A DNA stretch of 64,000 nucleotides, taken from Lycium barbarum. Taxonomy: Eukaryota > Streptophyta > Magnoliopsida > Solanales > Solanaceae. The translations under genes were made by a program, and so were the position numbers. Positions within the stretch are counted from its first letter, which is position 1, and every line of letters starts with the position of its first letter. The DNA is taken from assembly GCF_019175385.1 (NCBI RefSeq), contig NC_083340.1, positions 20,100,336 to 20,164,335 on the forward strand. Reading direction: 5' to 3'. Below the pieces are notes generated by a model, which saw only the letters and a program-made list of their open reading frames with translations, had not been told where the DNA came from and ran no database searches. This document shows positions 1-11,570 of the stretch, one piece after another.

Positions 1-125
1 TGAGCCAAGAGGGTCTATCAGAAACAATTTCTCTACCCCACAAAGGTAGGGGTAAGGTCTATTTACACGCCACCCTCCCCATACCGCACTTGTGGGACTA
101 TACAAGGTATGTTGTTATTGTTGTA
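1..125 (+). mobile_element. 3' end of a Solanaceae-type SINE
   Basis: The left edge of the window falls inside a SINE. Visible are the block ctaccccacaaaggtagggg, a CT-rich stretch, cacttgtgggactata, and a terminal run of ttg triplets after ggtatg. This order and the (TTG)n tail are characteristic of tRNA-derived SINEs of the TS/Au type in Solanaceae. The 5' tRNA-like part lies outside the window. A poly-T/poly-A stretch at 129-150 follows. Confidence 0.75.
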
Positions 126-859
126 GTATTTTTTTTTTTAAAAAAAAAAACAACAACAACAATTGGCCCTCAACCCAATGGAATTTATTATTTTCTTCTT
201 TCCTAGATGTCTGGAACGAATTACATTGGTTCAAGGCATTCAAGTTGGCTAAATGTACTACTAAATGTTGAATCATCATATAAGAAGTTAGAGTATAAAT
301 TACAAAGCGGTTTCTACCTTCAAAAAATCATTATATCTGTTTGTATTCTAAATGTTACTGAATTTTGTTTCTTTAGTTCAATAACTAGTAAAAGGATATC
401 AATTTGTGAACGTTGATTGGTACAGATGATTTGTGTAGGTTATGCAAGTTGAGTTCTGAGGCCCTGTTGAGAAGATGATAGATTTGATTGTCACTGAATT
501 GAAGCCACAAACAAGCAGCACAACTGAAATGGTGAAGGTGAAGTAAATAGTGGTTGAAGCATAATTCCTCAAAGCTTTCATTAGTGTACTGCCTATTTTA
601 AAAAAATATTTTATTAAGTTGTCACTTACAGTGGTTTTGTTTCTCAAGTTGGAGCAGTAGAATACCAATAGTATTCTAATTTTCTAACACTTTTCTCTTT
701 AGTATAAAGTGTATAATTAAGAGATTTCTTCAAAAAATCAATTTTGAAGAGTTTAATGATGTCATTTGCATGATAGATACTTCTATTAATTTTCTATTGT
801 TAAAGTCATTGTCCAACGTGACCTTATCTTTCTGATAGTAAGATGGAGGAGTTGTTTCG

Positions 860-1109
860 TTTGAATTTTTTATTTTCAAGTGCTTAAGATGAGATTTTAA
901 CTTATGAACACTAAACATTAAAAGTATAAATTAAACATGATGTCTAGTATAAATTAAACATGTCTTACGGTTAGTGTTTTTACAAGTGATTCGTTTCATT
1001 TGAATTTTTTATTTTCAAGTGCTTAAGATGACATTATAACTTATGAACACTAAACATTAAAAGAATAAATTAAACATGATGTCTTACGGTTAGTGTTTTT
1101 ACAAGTGAT
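860..1109. repeat. Imperfect tandem duplication of about 120-130 bp
   Basis: Two neighbouring copies both run from ttgaattttttattttcaag to ttagtgtttttacaagtgat, at about 860-990 and 999-1109. The left copy has a small extra internal repeat (tagtataaattaaacatg). No coding potential is apparent. Confidence 0.8.
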
Positions 1110-1299
1110 AATAAGTTAATTTTGTTGTAGTAGTAGTTTATGGTAGAATCGTAAAGAGATGTTTGATTAATGAATATTGGATTTTCATTAGGAAAAAAAA
1201 ACAGCTAACGAAGACATAGTGAAAGCATCTAACAAAAATATTTGTATGCTCTCGCTTATCCTTGAGTTTTCTTCAAGCCTTTGAAGGGTATATTTTGAT

Positions 1300-1515
1300 T
1301 TCCTAAGATGATACTTATTTTGGGACAATTTTTTTTTTTGCTAAGGTGCACTTATGTTGGGTCGGATTTGAAAATTGAGCAATATTAAAGAGGAATACTT
1401 CTCTAATGTTGAGGGCGTAGTTGGTAACACTTGCCCATTTTTCTCTTGAAAGTCTAAGGTGATACTTATTTTGGGACAATTAAAATGACACTTATTTTGA
1501 AACAGAAGGAGTATG
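1300..1515. mobile_element. Possible Stowaway-like MITE remnant
   Basis: The phrase gatacttattttgggacaat occurs twice (about 1309 and 1452). The second copy is followed by a related phrase and gaaacagaaggagtatg, the reverse complement of the ctccnncngt..caaaataagtgtc ends common in plant Stowaway MITEs. I could not define both terminal inverted repeats or a TA duplication, so this is only a suggestion. Confidence 0.3.
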
Positions 1516-2339
1516 TTTCAAAGGAAGAATGAGAAACTAGGAAAGCTCTTTGCTCTTGTGTTCTCCCAGATATAATAAAGTTTGTCGTCTAAGAAGAATT
1601 TTTAATGCTAATCAAAAAATTAAAATTTCATTTGCATGAATTTCTATCTTCTTAAAAAAAGACAAATCATAATTTAAATATTCTTATTTGTATTGTAATT
1701 AGTACTTTTAACTTTTAAGATGAAAATTACTCAATTTTATTCATTTAACATTTTATTTTTTAATCTTCTTTACATCTTTATAACAATTGTATGTATGAAT
1801 TACTATATGAGTTAACCCAAATGTATAAATTAATTCAGATATACGTTGGTAAGCATATTTTTCTTTCTAATAAAATAAAAAGATAATTCTAAATTCGTAT
1901 TTGTTTGCTGGTCATTTCGATTAACCAATATTTGTTATAATCGCGTGAAGCGTGGATAACTTCTCTGGTTTTTAAATAAAGATATGAAGAGGTTGAAATT
2001 CCATTTTGCCAGTAAAATACAATTACATACTTATTATTTTTTATGCATGTGCATATCTACTATAAGAAAATTGAAATTAGTTGCGAAATATTTTTCGTCG
2101 GCTAAGCTGCCTAGTTCCATCACTAAACATGATTGCAGATTATCTAATTTTGTTGTTATCCCATCGGTAATATCTCCTTAACTAAGATCATTGATTTCAA
2201 ATTTCAATGGTAAAACTAAATCAGTATTTTTTTTAAGTGATACATTTATTGATATACTAGCACCATTAATTACATAGACTGGTCCTTAATTCTGGAATAA
2301 GCGGTTCATGATGTCGTTGCCAAAAACATGAATATCTAA

Positions 2340-2741
2340 TATATGTAGTAATAGTACATATATAGGATGACCTTTTTTAAAGAATTTGAATAGGCCATAT
2401 ACCTAAAACGATTAATGAATCAAGACTAACCCATGTGAATTGTTTGAAGAAGATAAAAGTAGCAAAGGGAGTTAATTTTCACTGCCAATAAAAGAAGACG
2501 ATTGTGGAAACTTTTAATTTCTACGACCAAATATGAAGACTAATCCATGTGAATTTGTTCAAAGATAGAAGAAAAGAAATAAATAAGTGATGGAGATTGG
2601 AGACTATAATAAATAGAGCCAAATTCAGGCAAACTCATTCACCTCAACTTGTCTAACCCCCAAGCATTATTTTTTCTCCCTCTCAAGCCTCACTTCTGGT
2701 GCTTCAAGATCACAGATGAACTCTCTTTCTCTTATACAAAT
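2340..2741 (+). promoter_or_regulatory. Upstream copy of the pectin acetylesterase promoter and first exon
   Basis: This block resembles 3360-3774 in the same order: a gatgacc/ttgaccc word, cctaaaacgattaat versus cttaaaacgttaatt, a CT-rich leader with aagcatt and ttctccctctc, and finally an ATG split by a GT donor (AT at 2740-2741, gtaagg from 2742). A TATA-like actataataaata lies at about 2602. An in-frame ATG at 2716 would add eight residues if this exon were spliced to the acceptor at 3917. It could be an alternative promoter or first exon, or the remnant of a tandem gene duplication. Confidence 0.5.
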
Positions 2742-3359
2742 GTAAGGGGTAATTTAATTATGCATTTTTCCTTTTGGTTATTGTTATGAATGAATTTGTT
2801 TATGTACATATTGATGTTTTTCCATCTCTTTCTTTTCTTTGAAAGAAAAATTCATTGTTTGAATTAGTCCGGACCCAGCCAGATAACAAAAATGTCTAAC
2901 TTAACAATGATATTAATCTTTTTTTGGAACATATTTTAGTATATTTCTAAGTTTCATTACGTTATGTAAATATGTGCATCCTTTTACAAATATGTGCATG
3001 CTCGATCACATATATATGCTAGGTATTATTACTAAATGTTTCTTGTAGATTAGATAACATTTTTTTTTCATTATTTATTTTAGTTTAATCACCTATTTAA
3101 ACTTTTGCCTACACAATTTCATCTATTCACAATAAATCATCATATAGAATTATTCTGGAACTTTCATTTAAAGCATACACGTGTAATTCTTCAATTCACA
3201 AAAAATGATTGCCTAAAATGTACATAGAGTCAATTTATGAGTCCTAATCATCAGTTAATAGAAGGTTCCTCAATTAAAGAATTTCTTGATAGAAACGAAA
3301 ATAATTTACACAGGGTGGTCCTTCTAGCTAGGATAATTAATTGTTTCAATAAAACATCA

Positions 3360-3774
3360 ATAGGTTGACCCTTTTATATCATTTTGATGGAACATGTACT
3401 TAAAACGTTAATTGAAGAAACAAGAAGATATGTTGCTCCTATTGAATTTTGCCTGACGTAGCTTTTCTTATCATTGATTACTTCTTTACTATGTATGGAT
3501 TTTAAATGAAAAATGAAATATTGTGGCTCTTCAATTTCATATTTCCAGTAATGCACAATTGTTCAATTAGCACCTCAAATCTACCTTTGCACATAAAAGT
3601 AATAGAACAGTTTCTGAGGAAAAGAAAAAACAAGCAGTTCACTCTCATAAAATTCACCTCTACTTGTATCCTCATAAGCATTGTTTGTTTTCTCCCTCTC
3701 TAAAAACCTCCTTTCATTCTCTTTATCTCAGCCTTTTTAAGAAGCTAGAAAAAGTTTCTTGCTGTTAACAACAT
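3360..3774 (+). promoter_or_regulatory. Proximal promoter, 5' UTR and start of the pectin acetylesterase gene
   Basis: This stretch directly precedes the coding exons. It is AT-rich and becomes CT-rich from about 3640 (cactctcataaaattcacct, ttctccctctc), as expected of a plant 5' UTR. It ends with the first two bases of the start codon at 3773-3774, followed by the donor gtaatc. It is a diverged copy of 2340-2741. No clear TATA box could be assigned. Confidence 0.5.
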
Positions 3775-6359
3775 GTAATCCTCATTCCATGTTTCGTCTT
3801 TGTATCTGTTTCTTTTCGATTCATTTATAATTAGTTGTACTGTTTTTTCTCTTCTTCTTGTTTTAACTAGAACTGGGCAATGCCTTGTGTAATTAGACTT
3901 CTTTTTGTTTGTTGTAGGAAGACAACACATTTGTTGGCTTTGCTAGCATGTCTACAAGTATTGTGTCCAACTGTTCTCAGCGGCGCAGATGAGCTATATG
4001 TCAATATCACAATACTCGAAAGCGCAACTGCCCAAGGCGCAGGTACTTTTTAGTTATACATAAATATTATCTTCCTGAATTTGTAACATAAAAGAAAATC
4101 ATATGCATTTGTATTGTTTTTGAATCGTTGACAGTATGCCTAGATGGAAATCCACCAGCCTATCATCTAGATAGAGGACATGGTAGCGGAGTTCGTAGCT
4201 GGATTGTCTACTTGGATGTTAGTTTCTTGATTAATTCTTCTTGGTCGTTTTAAAATTTTCATATTTAACATAACTAAGACACCAAGTTAAACTTTTACCA
4301 ACTCCGGAGAAATTTCATATTTATAGGGAGGCGGTTGGTGCAACTCTATCCCAGACTGCTTTGATCGTTCAACTAAGGACTTAGGCTCTACCAAAAGGAT
4401 GGAACAACGAAGTTCTTTTAATGGGATACTTCATAATACTTCCGAAAAAAATCCAGGTGAAGCTCATATATATTTCGTTAATTCAAACGCAGTATGTAAC
4501 TTTTTCTCTGTGTGCATAATTTTTACCCAATTCTTCTAACTGCAAACAATGTTGGGATTTGGTAGAGTTTTACAATTGGAACAGGGTGAGGGTGAAGTAT
4601 TGTGATGGTTCATCTTTCACGGGTGATGTTGAACAAGTTGACCCTGTAAGAAATTAGTAAATACTACATATGTCTCTCATGTATACTCATAATTAATATC
4701 ACTGATGATTTAACTTGGTGATAAATCTACATTAGGATAAGAAGCTGTTTTTTAGAGGGGCAAGAATATTTAAGGCTATTATGGAAGATTTATGGAGCAA
4801 AGGAATGAAAAATGCTAAAAACGTAAGATCCTATTTTTGGTAACTGGATGGAGCTCGATGTCCATCCTTCAGTGTTTTTGTTCTTTTCTTTGAGCTGTAG
4901 TTTCTCGTGTGGTTATTTACTGCAATTTCCAGTTACAAAAAGCATTATAGAGTATAAATTATACTTCACTTATATTCTACCTTACTCTGCTAATTAATCT
5001 TGAATACCAAAATGCAATGACAGGCAATTCTATGCGGAACTTCAGCCGGAGGGTTGGCAACAATCTTAAACTGCGACGAGTTCAAATCCCACCTGCCGAA
5101 TGATGCCACAGTAAAGTGCGTTGCAGATGCTGGTTTCTTCATCAATGGGTGAGCTTTTCTTATTTGTACATTATGTGATCTCAAGTAAATGATATTCTAA
5201 TCTTCTATTAACTTTATTACTGTCTCAACCTTCTGGGCAAGTTTCACAATTTATGCAGGAAGACAGCCTCTGGTGCTTCATATATTGAAGAGATGTATAG
5301 GAGAATTGTTAACCTACATGTGAGTCACATTAGAAATTTTGGTATGCTTAAGAAGTAGATGCAATTTAAATCTTTTGCTTTACTATAATAGCTTTTTCTC
5401 TCTCATTCTCAGGGATCGGCTAAGAATTTGCCATCAGCTTGCACGTCTGTAATGGAACCAAGTCTGGTAAGAGTTTAAGCTTTGGAAGCAAAAATGATTT
5501 CTTTATTTATGCTGGAGAATAAATATTGACCTCTAATTATAACATTATTTTTCCTAATTAATGATATATGGTGCGGTGCTTTTTCCCTGAGAATATCATT
5601 CCATACATCCAGACTCCACTTTTCATAATCAATTCTGTCTATGACACCTGGCAGGTCAAGGAGACAAATGCTAATTTTTCTTAGTTTTATGAATGTTATT
5701 CTTTTCTTTCTTTAGCTTCTATAAACCTAAAATAATTAATTCTAATTATTCAACACTCTTCACTCCAGATTAATAACATTTTGGTTCCTTCATACCTTGA
5801 TCCTCAACATGCCTGGAACGATTGCGGCAAGAACATAAATAATTGCACATTTGGCCAACGTATAATTGTTCAAGGTTAGCATTTCTCTTTGATTAACTAA
5901 TGTATACCTTCCAATTACACATGTTCACTGGCTCTTCTTCTCCTTTAATTTGTTTTTTTTTTCTCTTTTAATTTAGCCTTTGGAGTGGAGTTCTTGAAGA
6001 CATTCAAGGGACTACCCCTTTCTTTTACAAGGGGTTATTTTCTCACGTCTTGCTATTCTCATGGTAGAATTCTTACAGCGTCGTATTGGTTCAGTTCTAG
6101 CTCTCCAAGGTTACTTCATAAGGTAATATTTGTTTGCTTTATCCATATAATGTTTGAATACACACTTTTTTGTTTTTGAATTTTATCATATGCCTGCCAT
6201 TTTCGTTTTGATGAGTTCATAAAAAAAAAAATTAATTTCTTGTAACATTTATTTGTGTAGACAATCAATGAAGCTGTTGCGGATTGGTACTTTGAGAGAG
6301 CAGGGTTTCATCAATATATAGACCTGTACCCTTGTGCAAGAGATTGTATGTTAAGTTAG
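3773..6359 (+). CDS. Pectin acetylesterase (CAZy CE13 family), 13 coding exons, secreted
   Basis: Deacetylates pectin in the cell wall. Exons by splice sites and reading frame: 3773-3774, 3918-4042, 4135-4217, 4327-4456, 4566-4645, 4736-4822, 5024-5148, 5259-5319, 5413-5466, 5577-5654, 5769-5874, 5977-6122, 6261-6359. They total 1176 nt, or 391 residues, normal for plant members. The product has a signal peptide (about residues 1-22, [17 protein letters not shown]), then [14 protein letters not shown], the nucleophile motif CGTSAGG (Ser176), the Asp motif YDTWQ (Asp272) and SCYSHGR (His339), giving the expected Ser-Asp-His triad. The start codon is split by intron 1 (AT|G). One serious anomaly: exon 10 (5577) is preceded by gg instead of ag, so normal splicing is doubtful. 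Using the next AG (5590-5591) would drop five residues in frame. Family assignment is firm; integrity is uncertain. Confidence 0.9.
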
Positions 6360-7144
6360 TGAAATTTAATAATGAATAAGCTTGTAGATGTTGTACCTGC
6401 TGCTTATCTGATGGTATGTAGTTGTTGACGAGTAGCTGACCTTTGGAGCAAAGAAAGTTTTTATGTTTTACACTTATGTCCTATTAGATTTTTATCCAAG
6501 TTAAGTTTTAATGTATTTCAATTTAGTCTTGTCGACTAAGCTAAGCTAAGAGATTGCTCAAGTTACCTCACCTTCTTGCTTTCAATCCTCTTCTTTCCTC
6601 TTTCTTCTCTCTTGTGATCGGTTAGTACATCTCATACTTTTGAAACAAGTTATAGTGATCCCAATAAAGAAGAAGAGAGAAATTTATAAGATTCAAATAC
6701 TAATGCACCTTCATAGCCATAGAAGACATATTCAATTTACATTTACCCTTTGGAAAAATAAATCATTAATTCTTTTCTACAAAACTATTAATAATTTCGT
6801 CTCTCTTCATTGTTGAGTATTTACTTTCAATGAGGTTTCAGAAGAGATTAATGAAGTTTTGATATACACGTCAACAAATAGATGATATAGTTGAGTGTGA
6901 ATAATATATATGATCATCGAATTAGAGTAAAACTAGGTAGTTTGACCACATGAGATTATAATTCTCAACTAGACACGCTTGTATTACTCTATTGTGCAAC
7001 AAAAGTCTCCATTATACTATAAAATCTAAAGAAAAGAATAAAATATACAATCCATAGGTAGAGTTCATTAGATGGACACACCTTTGAAAAAATGGTCATT
7101 AGCCCTTTGAACCAAACACGTTTAAACTGCTCTACTGTGCACCA
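6360..7144. other. 3' flank of the pectin acetylesterase gene
   Basis: AT-rich sequence. It starts with the probable 3' UTR (aataatgaataagc at about 6367 could serve as a poly(A) signal region). No further gene or repeat is recognised up to the SINE remnant at 7145. Confidence 0.5.
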
Positions 7145-7230
7145 GAACAACAACAACATGCACGGTAAAATTCCATCAGGTGGGGTCTGAGGAGGGTAGA
7201 GTGTATGGAGATCTTACTCCTATCTTGTAA
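7145..7230 (-). mobile_element. SINE 3' end remnant, interrupted by the Ogre/Tat element
   Basis: On the minus strand this reads as the degraded 3' part of the same SINE type seen at 1-125. On the plus strand it shows caacaacaac, then atgcacggtaaaattcca, gtggggtctgaggagggtag and agtgtatgg. It breaks at the LTR that starts at 7235, so the LTR element probably landed in this SINE. Confidence 0.6.
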
Positions 7231-7234
7231 CAGG

Positions 7235-9588
7235 TGTTATACCTCATTTTAACTGGGTCAAAGTAAAGTACAACATATTGGTGATTCCTAAATTATTTAG
7301 ATTAAAGAGTCGCCACCTAATTATTTTAAAAAGGTGAATTAGGACACCTATTTTAACTAAATAAATGCTTAAAATTGACTCCAATTAATGGTTTACTCAA
7401 CTAATGTGATTCTGGGTAAGAATTTTTAATTATCCTAAAGGAAAGGGGTTAAGTATCCTTTAAGATTTGTTAACTACGGTTTACCAGCCAAACTTAGGTG
7501 AATTAATCAAAAACAATATATTTGCCTTAAGGCGTCAAATAGGCGAATAGTTAATTTAGGAAACACTTATTAACCTCAAGATGAATTAAGAAAGTTGCGA
7601 CTTATAATTAATAAAAAGGTTTTCCTGTTCAAGAAGGTAAGATTAGTCATCTTAAAGTCGAAAGATATTTTTCAAAAAAATAGCAAAGACTTAAAAAAAG
7701 ATCATTTCCTTTTGTCAACTTGTAAAGAAAATTACGTGACTATTTAAAAAGTTTTTAACTTGTTTTTAAAAATGGGCAGCAAGAAAGTACTTAAAAAAAT
7801 GTTTGCTAATTGAATCAACATTCAGAGTTTTAACCTTCCAGAGACTAAATTTCCATTGCTTTTCACGTGAAAGAAATAAATCAAATTCCATTTTCAGATT
7901 GCTCCTAATTCAAATTAACCGCATTTGAGATTGTAAGTGACTCATAAGAATATCCCGTTATCCCCTCTTCTTTTAGGTGTTCTAAGGCTAACAATGTTAA
8001 GAATCAAGTACAGAATTCACAAATAAGAAAGCAAAACAGTTAGCTAATCATAGGACGATCTAAAAATGCAGCAGTGTGCGCAAAAAGCGAGCAAAAAAGT
8101 GGATGCGGGGTCTAGATTTCTCCCTCCCTATTCTTTCTGTTAGGATACATCGCGAGGGAGTGAAAAAGAAAGACATGGATCCCGTGTGTAATGGCGGCAA
8201 AGACTATGCAACAGCGAGAGTCTTTTACGAAGATTCCATTTTTGCTCCGGAATTGTACATGTAAAAGAAGAGGAAATAACGATTAGCGGGACAACCTCAT
8301 AAGGGTATTTAAGTAAAGCATGAGAAAGTTGGTCAACAATGTCCAATTGGCTTTACTAAGAAAAGATATACAAAAACGGAAAGAACCAGAAAGGATTAGT
8401 CCTTCACTATTTTTAAAACCAGCCATCAGGATATTCATTTTTAACATAATGAGGATTGAAACAACACTATGATACGGCATAACAGAACACAATATATGTA
8501 AAAACTAACAAGTAAACATAACAAGTGACAAAGATATGTCCTTAGATCCAGGATATTGCATTATCAGCAAAAGATCACCCCCTGCTGGCTGAAACAAGAG
8601 GACAATCACTAACGAGAGACCATCACAACCCACTTTTTTCTGTTAAATAAAATAAAAATGCAATTTTAACACCCAGAAGGTGCTTCAAAACACTCAAAGC
8701 CAAACACGAGGAAAATTTGCAACCGATGTTCCGAACCATAGCGAACCGTTTAAAAATACAACAAACCAAGTGTTTTCATTCATCATCCAGTAAATAAAGC
8801 TTTGCACACAAAAAGTCGAGAGAAGACCTACAACAGAGTCGAAGAGAAACAGATTGTACTATTTCTTATAGCAATGCTATTTTCGTATTAACCAAGAAAG
8901 GCTTACTAATACACGGTTTCTAAACATTTAACAAGGAAAGCTCAATTATACATATCCAAATAGTGTATCATATTCAATGTAGTAAAGGAAAAAAAAAAAA
9001 GAAACCAACGGAAAGATTTAGGCTTTTAATAGACCGGCTTCCCATTTTCTTGTCTAACTCTTGCATTGAATGATTGTACTGTAACTTAATAACAAAAAGA
9101 AACATCCTAGAGCGTTCAACCTAGAATAATGAAAGTATATAAATACATTAAAAGGAATACATGATGTTAGAGCTTCAACATTATGGGGAACAGAAGACCA
9201 TACATTCATTCCATTAACGACACTTAAATAAATTGACTAACACTCATTCATATATCAACTTCAGATGAAAGAATGCTCTTTGAGAGTTTTAATGCTTATA
9301 AAAACAAGAGTCCTAGGAACATAATTTTTACATGGGTAGCAGCTAATGAATATTCTTAATGAAGCACCAAACACAAAATGACGATTCATAGCAAAACACA
9401 GAATGACGATCCATACTCACAACACCAAAGATTTAAAACAAACATGTTGGATATCTCTTTTCATGGATAGAAAATCAACAAAGCTGAAAGAAACTAACAA
9501 CATTTCACAATATACACAGAGTCATAAATGTGCTGAAAACTACAATAAATAATAAAAAAAGGACAGTTTGCTGACCTTTTGCGGTGCA
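7235..9588 (-). repeat. 3' LTR of the minus-strand Ogre/Tat element
   Basis: The plus-strand left edge is tgttatacctcattttaact, matching tgttataccccattttaact at 45409. The two copies stay alignable for about 800 bp, where the right copy breaks off. The right edge is set at gcggtgca (9581-9588) because the next bases, read on the minus strand, give a purine-rich aaaggtggggg; this end is an estimate. Sequence after 8028 has no surviving partner in the window. Small ORFs inside (8076-8264, 8140-8346, 8283-8492) look fortuitous. Confidence 0.75.
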
Positions 9589-11570
9589 GTGAACCCCCAC
9601 CTTTGGATCTCCGACTCACCCTAAAAAACCAATGATGCTCAGATCCAAGATAAGAAGGGAATGAATACTAAGTGCCTTGAGAAAAAATGATGAGAAGATA
9701 ATGCTTTCAAAAAAATGATGAGAAGATCATGCTTTCGAATTACGATGACACTGGGTATTATTATTGAGGAAATATATTGAACCTGAGAATTTTGGAATAT
9801 GAATACGTGTGAAATCGATGATCAGATTATGGATGTAAGCGGAACATTTGGGGGCAGAAACAAGCGTTCGAGGTAGACCCTTGACCTTTGTCGGGAAGTC
9901 TGGTTACTTTTCCCAAAAAATTGCCCCAATTTTACTGTCGAAGAAATAGTTCCACATTGCGCTAAAGCTCCTACAAAACTTAAACTAGATAAAATAGTTA
10001 GTAAATAAATATCGAAAGTAAAGCAATGTAAAATAAATACACTAAAATGATACATCTCCAGCGTTAACTTATTAGAATGCAGCCACGAGAGCTGAAACGA
10101 TTTAATAAAATGATGGCCTTAGCAAAGGCTAATGAAAATGGGGTTTTAGGCCGATGATTCATGAAGATAATGCCTTTCAGTGATGATTAATGAAAATGAG
10201 GCCTTAAACCAGATATGAAGATGAGGCTATTTAAGCCAAATGATTTATGAAAATGAGGCTTTCTAAGCCGGCATAATGAGGTTTTCCTTTAAAACCTAAT
10301 GATTGATGAAAATGAGGTGTTTCAAGCCACATGATTCATGGTAATGACGCTTTTGGAAATTGTGCATTTGTAAAGCACTTGTGCAATATATTTGAAACCA
10401 ATTATGTAGTGCGTTTTAAAACATTGGTGCAATGCATTTGAAACCTTTTGTGCAGTGCATTTGAAAGCATTTATGCGGAGCAGTTGAAAGCATTTGTGCA
10501 ATGTGTGTGCAGTGCATTTGAAAGAATTTATGCAGAGGATTTGAAAGTAGTAGTGCAATGCATGTGCAGTGCATTTGAAAGCATTTATGCAGAGCATTTG
10601 AAAGCAGTAGTGCAATGCATGTGCAGTGCATTTTAAAGCATTTATGCGAAGCATTTGAAAGTAGTAGAAAATATTTGTGCATCGATACATTTGAAAATCT
10701 TTGTAAAAATTTAAGCATTAATTTATCGTAAATTTCAAGAATTATTGGCACTTGAGAGGCATAATTCCTCCTAAATGTTATAAGAAAACTCAAACCGTTC
10801 AACACATAGTCCTTGCAAGGCTGTAAAAATTACAAATTTCTAGCTTCCGCAATTTTGAAAACCTGCACTCAAAGAAAATTTTTAAGTTTCGGGGGAGGTT
10901 GATTCGCGTTGACTTTGAAGATTCAATTCTTGATGCTTCATGCTTCCAGCTTTGTTTGGACTTGTAAGCTCCGCCTATTTCTAGATCTTGGTCCATTAAT
11001 AAAAAAGATTTGATTGAAAATCATATTATTTCTAAAGGAGATATGCATAAATTTATGGTATATATGCATATAGTGATAAACAATTTCTGCCGAACTTAGA
11101 ATCGTGGCACGTCGTGAAACAAAGCAAATGTCCTTTCTCCAAAGTCTTTCCTTTGTTTGATGACTCTGTTGACCATATACTCTTTCATGTCTCTCGATGT
11201 AGTTTTGAAATGATGCCCTTAAAAATTGTCCCAGTTTCTGGCATAGGAGGACATTGAACTTTCATCATGACGAGACTGAGCCTTATATAGGCTGCCTACG
11301 TATCCCACAAAGGGAATCAAGTCAAGCGTAGTTCAAAACATACAAGAAAAAATAAAATTGAGGTTTTCTAATAATGTGACTGAAGCCTACGTAGGCCGCA
11401 TACGTATCCCACCACTGGAATCAGGTTAGGCGTAGTTCATATTACAAGCAAATGGAAATTTTAGAAATTCCTATCTTAAAGAGTCCAAACCAGATGTGGG
11501 TTTCCTACGTATCCCACCGAGGGAACGTAGTTTCTTTACATAGAAAGACATTACAAAAAATTTAAAACTC
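9589..11570 (-). other. 3' untranslated region of the Ogre/Tat element
   Basis: Lies between the integrase stop (11571) and the 3' LTR. On the minus strand it contains ggatacgtaggcagcc-like words (near 11290, 11400 and 11505), typical just after pol in this lineage, then short tandem repeats, then a segment (9822-10055) matching the plus-strand derivative at about 30220-30330. The matches show the two elements belong to one family. It ends in a purine-rich tract next to the LTR. Confidence 0.65.
10140..10690. repeat. Degenerate tandem repeats in the 3' UTR
   Basis: From about 10140 to 10330 a unit of roughly 45 bp built around atgaaaatgaggc recurs. From 10355 to 10690 variants of gtgcagtgcatttgaaagca and atttatgcagagcatttgaa alternate, with a higher-order unit of about 70 bp. 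The ORFs of 122 and 129 aa on the minus strand here come from the repetition. The same words seed an expanded array at 27480-27850 in the plus-strand derivative. Confidence 0.8.

Larger units (their letters stand above)
126..2339. other. AT-rich intergenic DNA
   Basis: No gene is supported here. The short ORFs at 207-416, 399-668 and 730-918 are AT-rich and unlike any family I recognise. The stretch holds a direct duplication (860-1109) and MITE-like terminal words near 1305-1330 and 1445-1513, listed separately. Confidence 0.6.

Noticed and set aside
10322..10805. Minus-strand ORFs of 122 and 129 aa with repeated NAFKCTAH-like motifs
   Set aside because: Frame-shifted readings of the degenerate 3' UTR repeats of the Ogre/Tat element.
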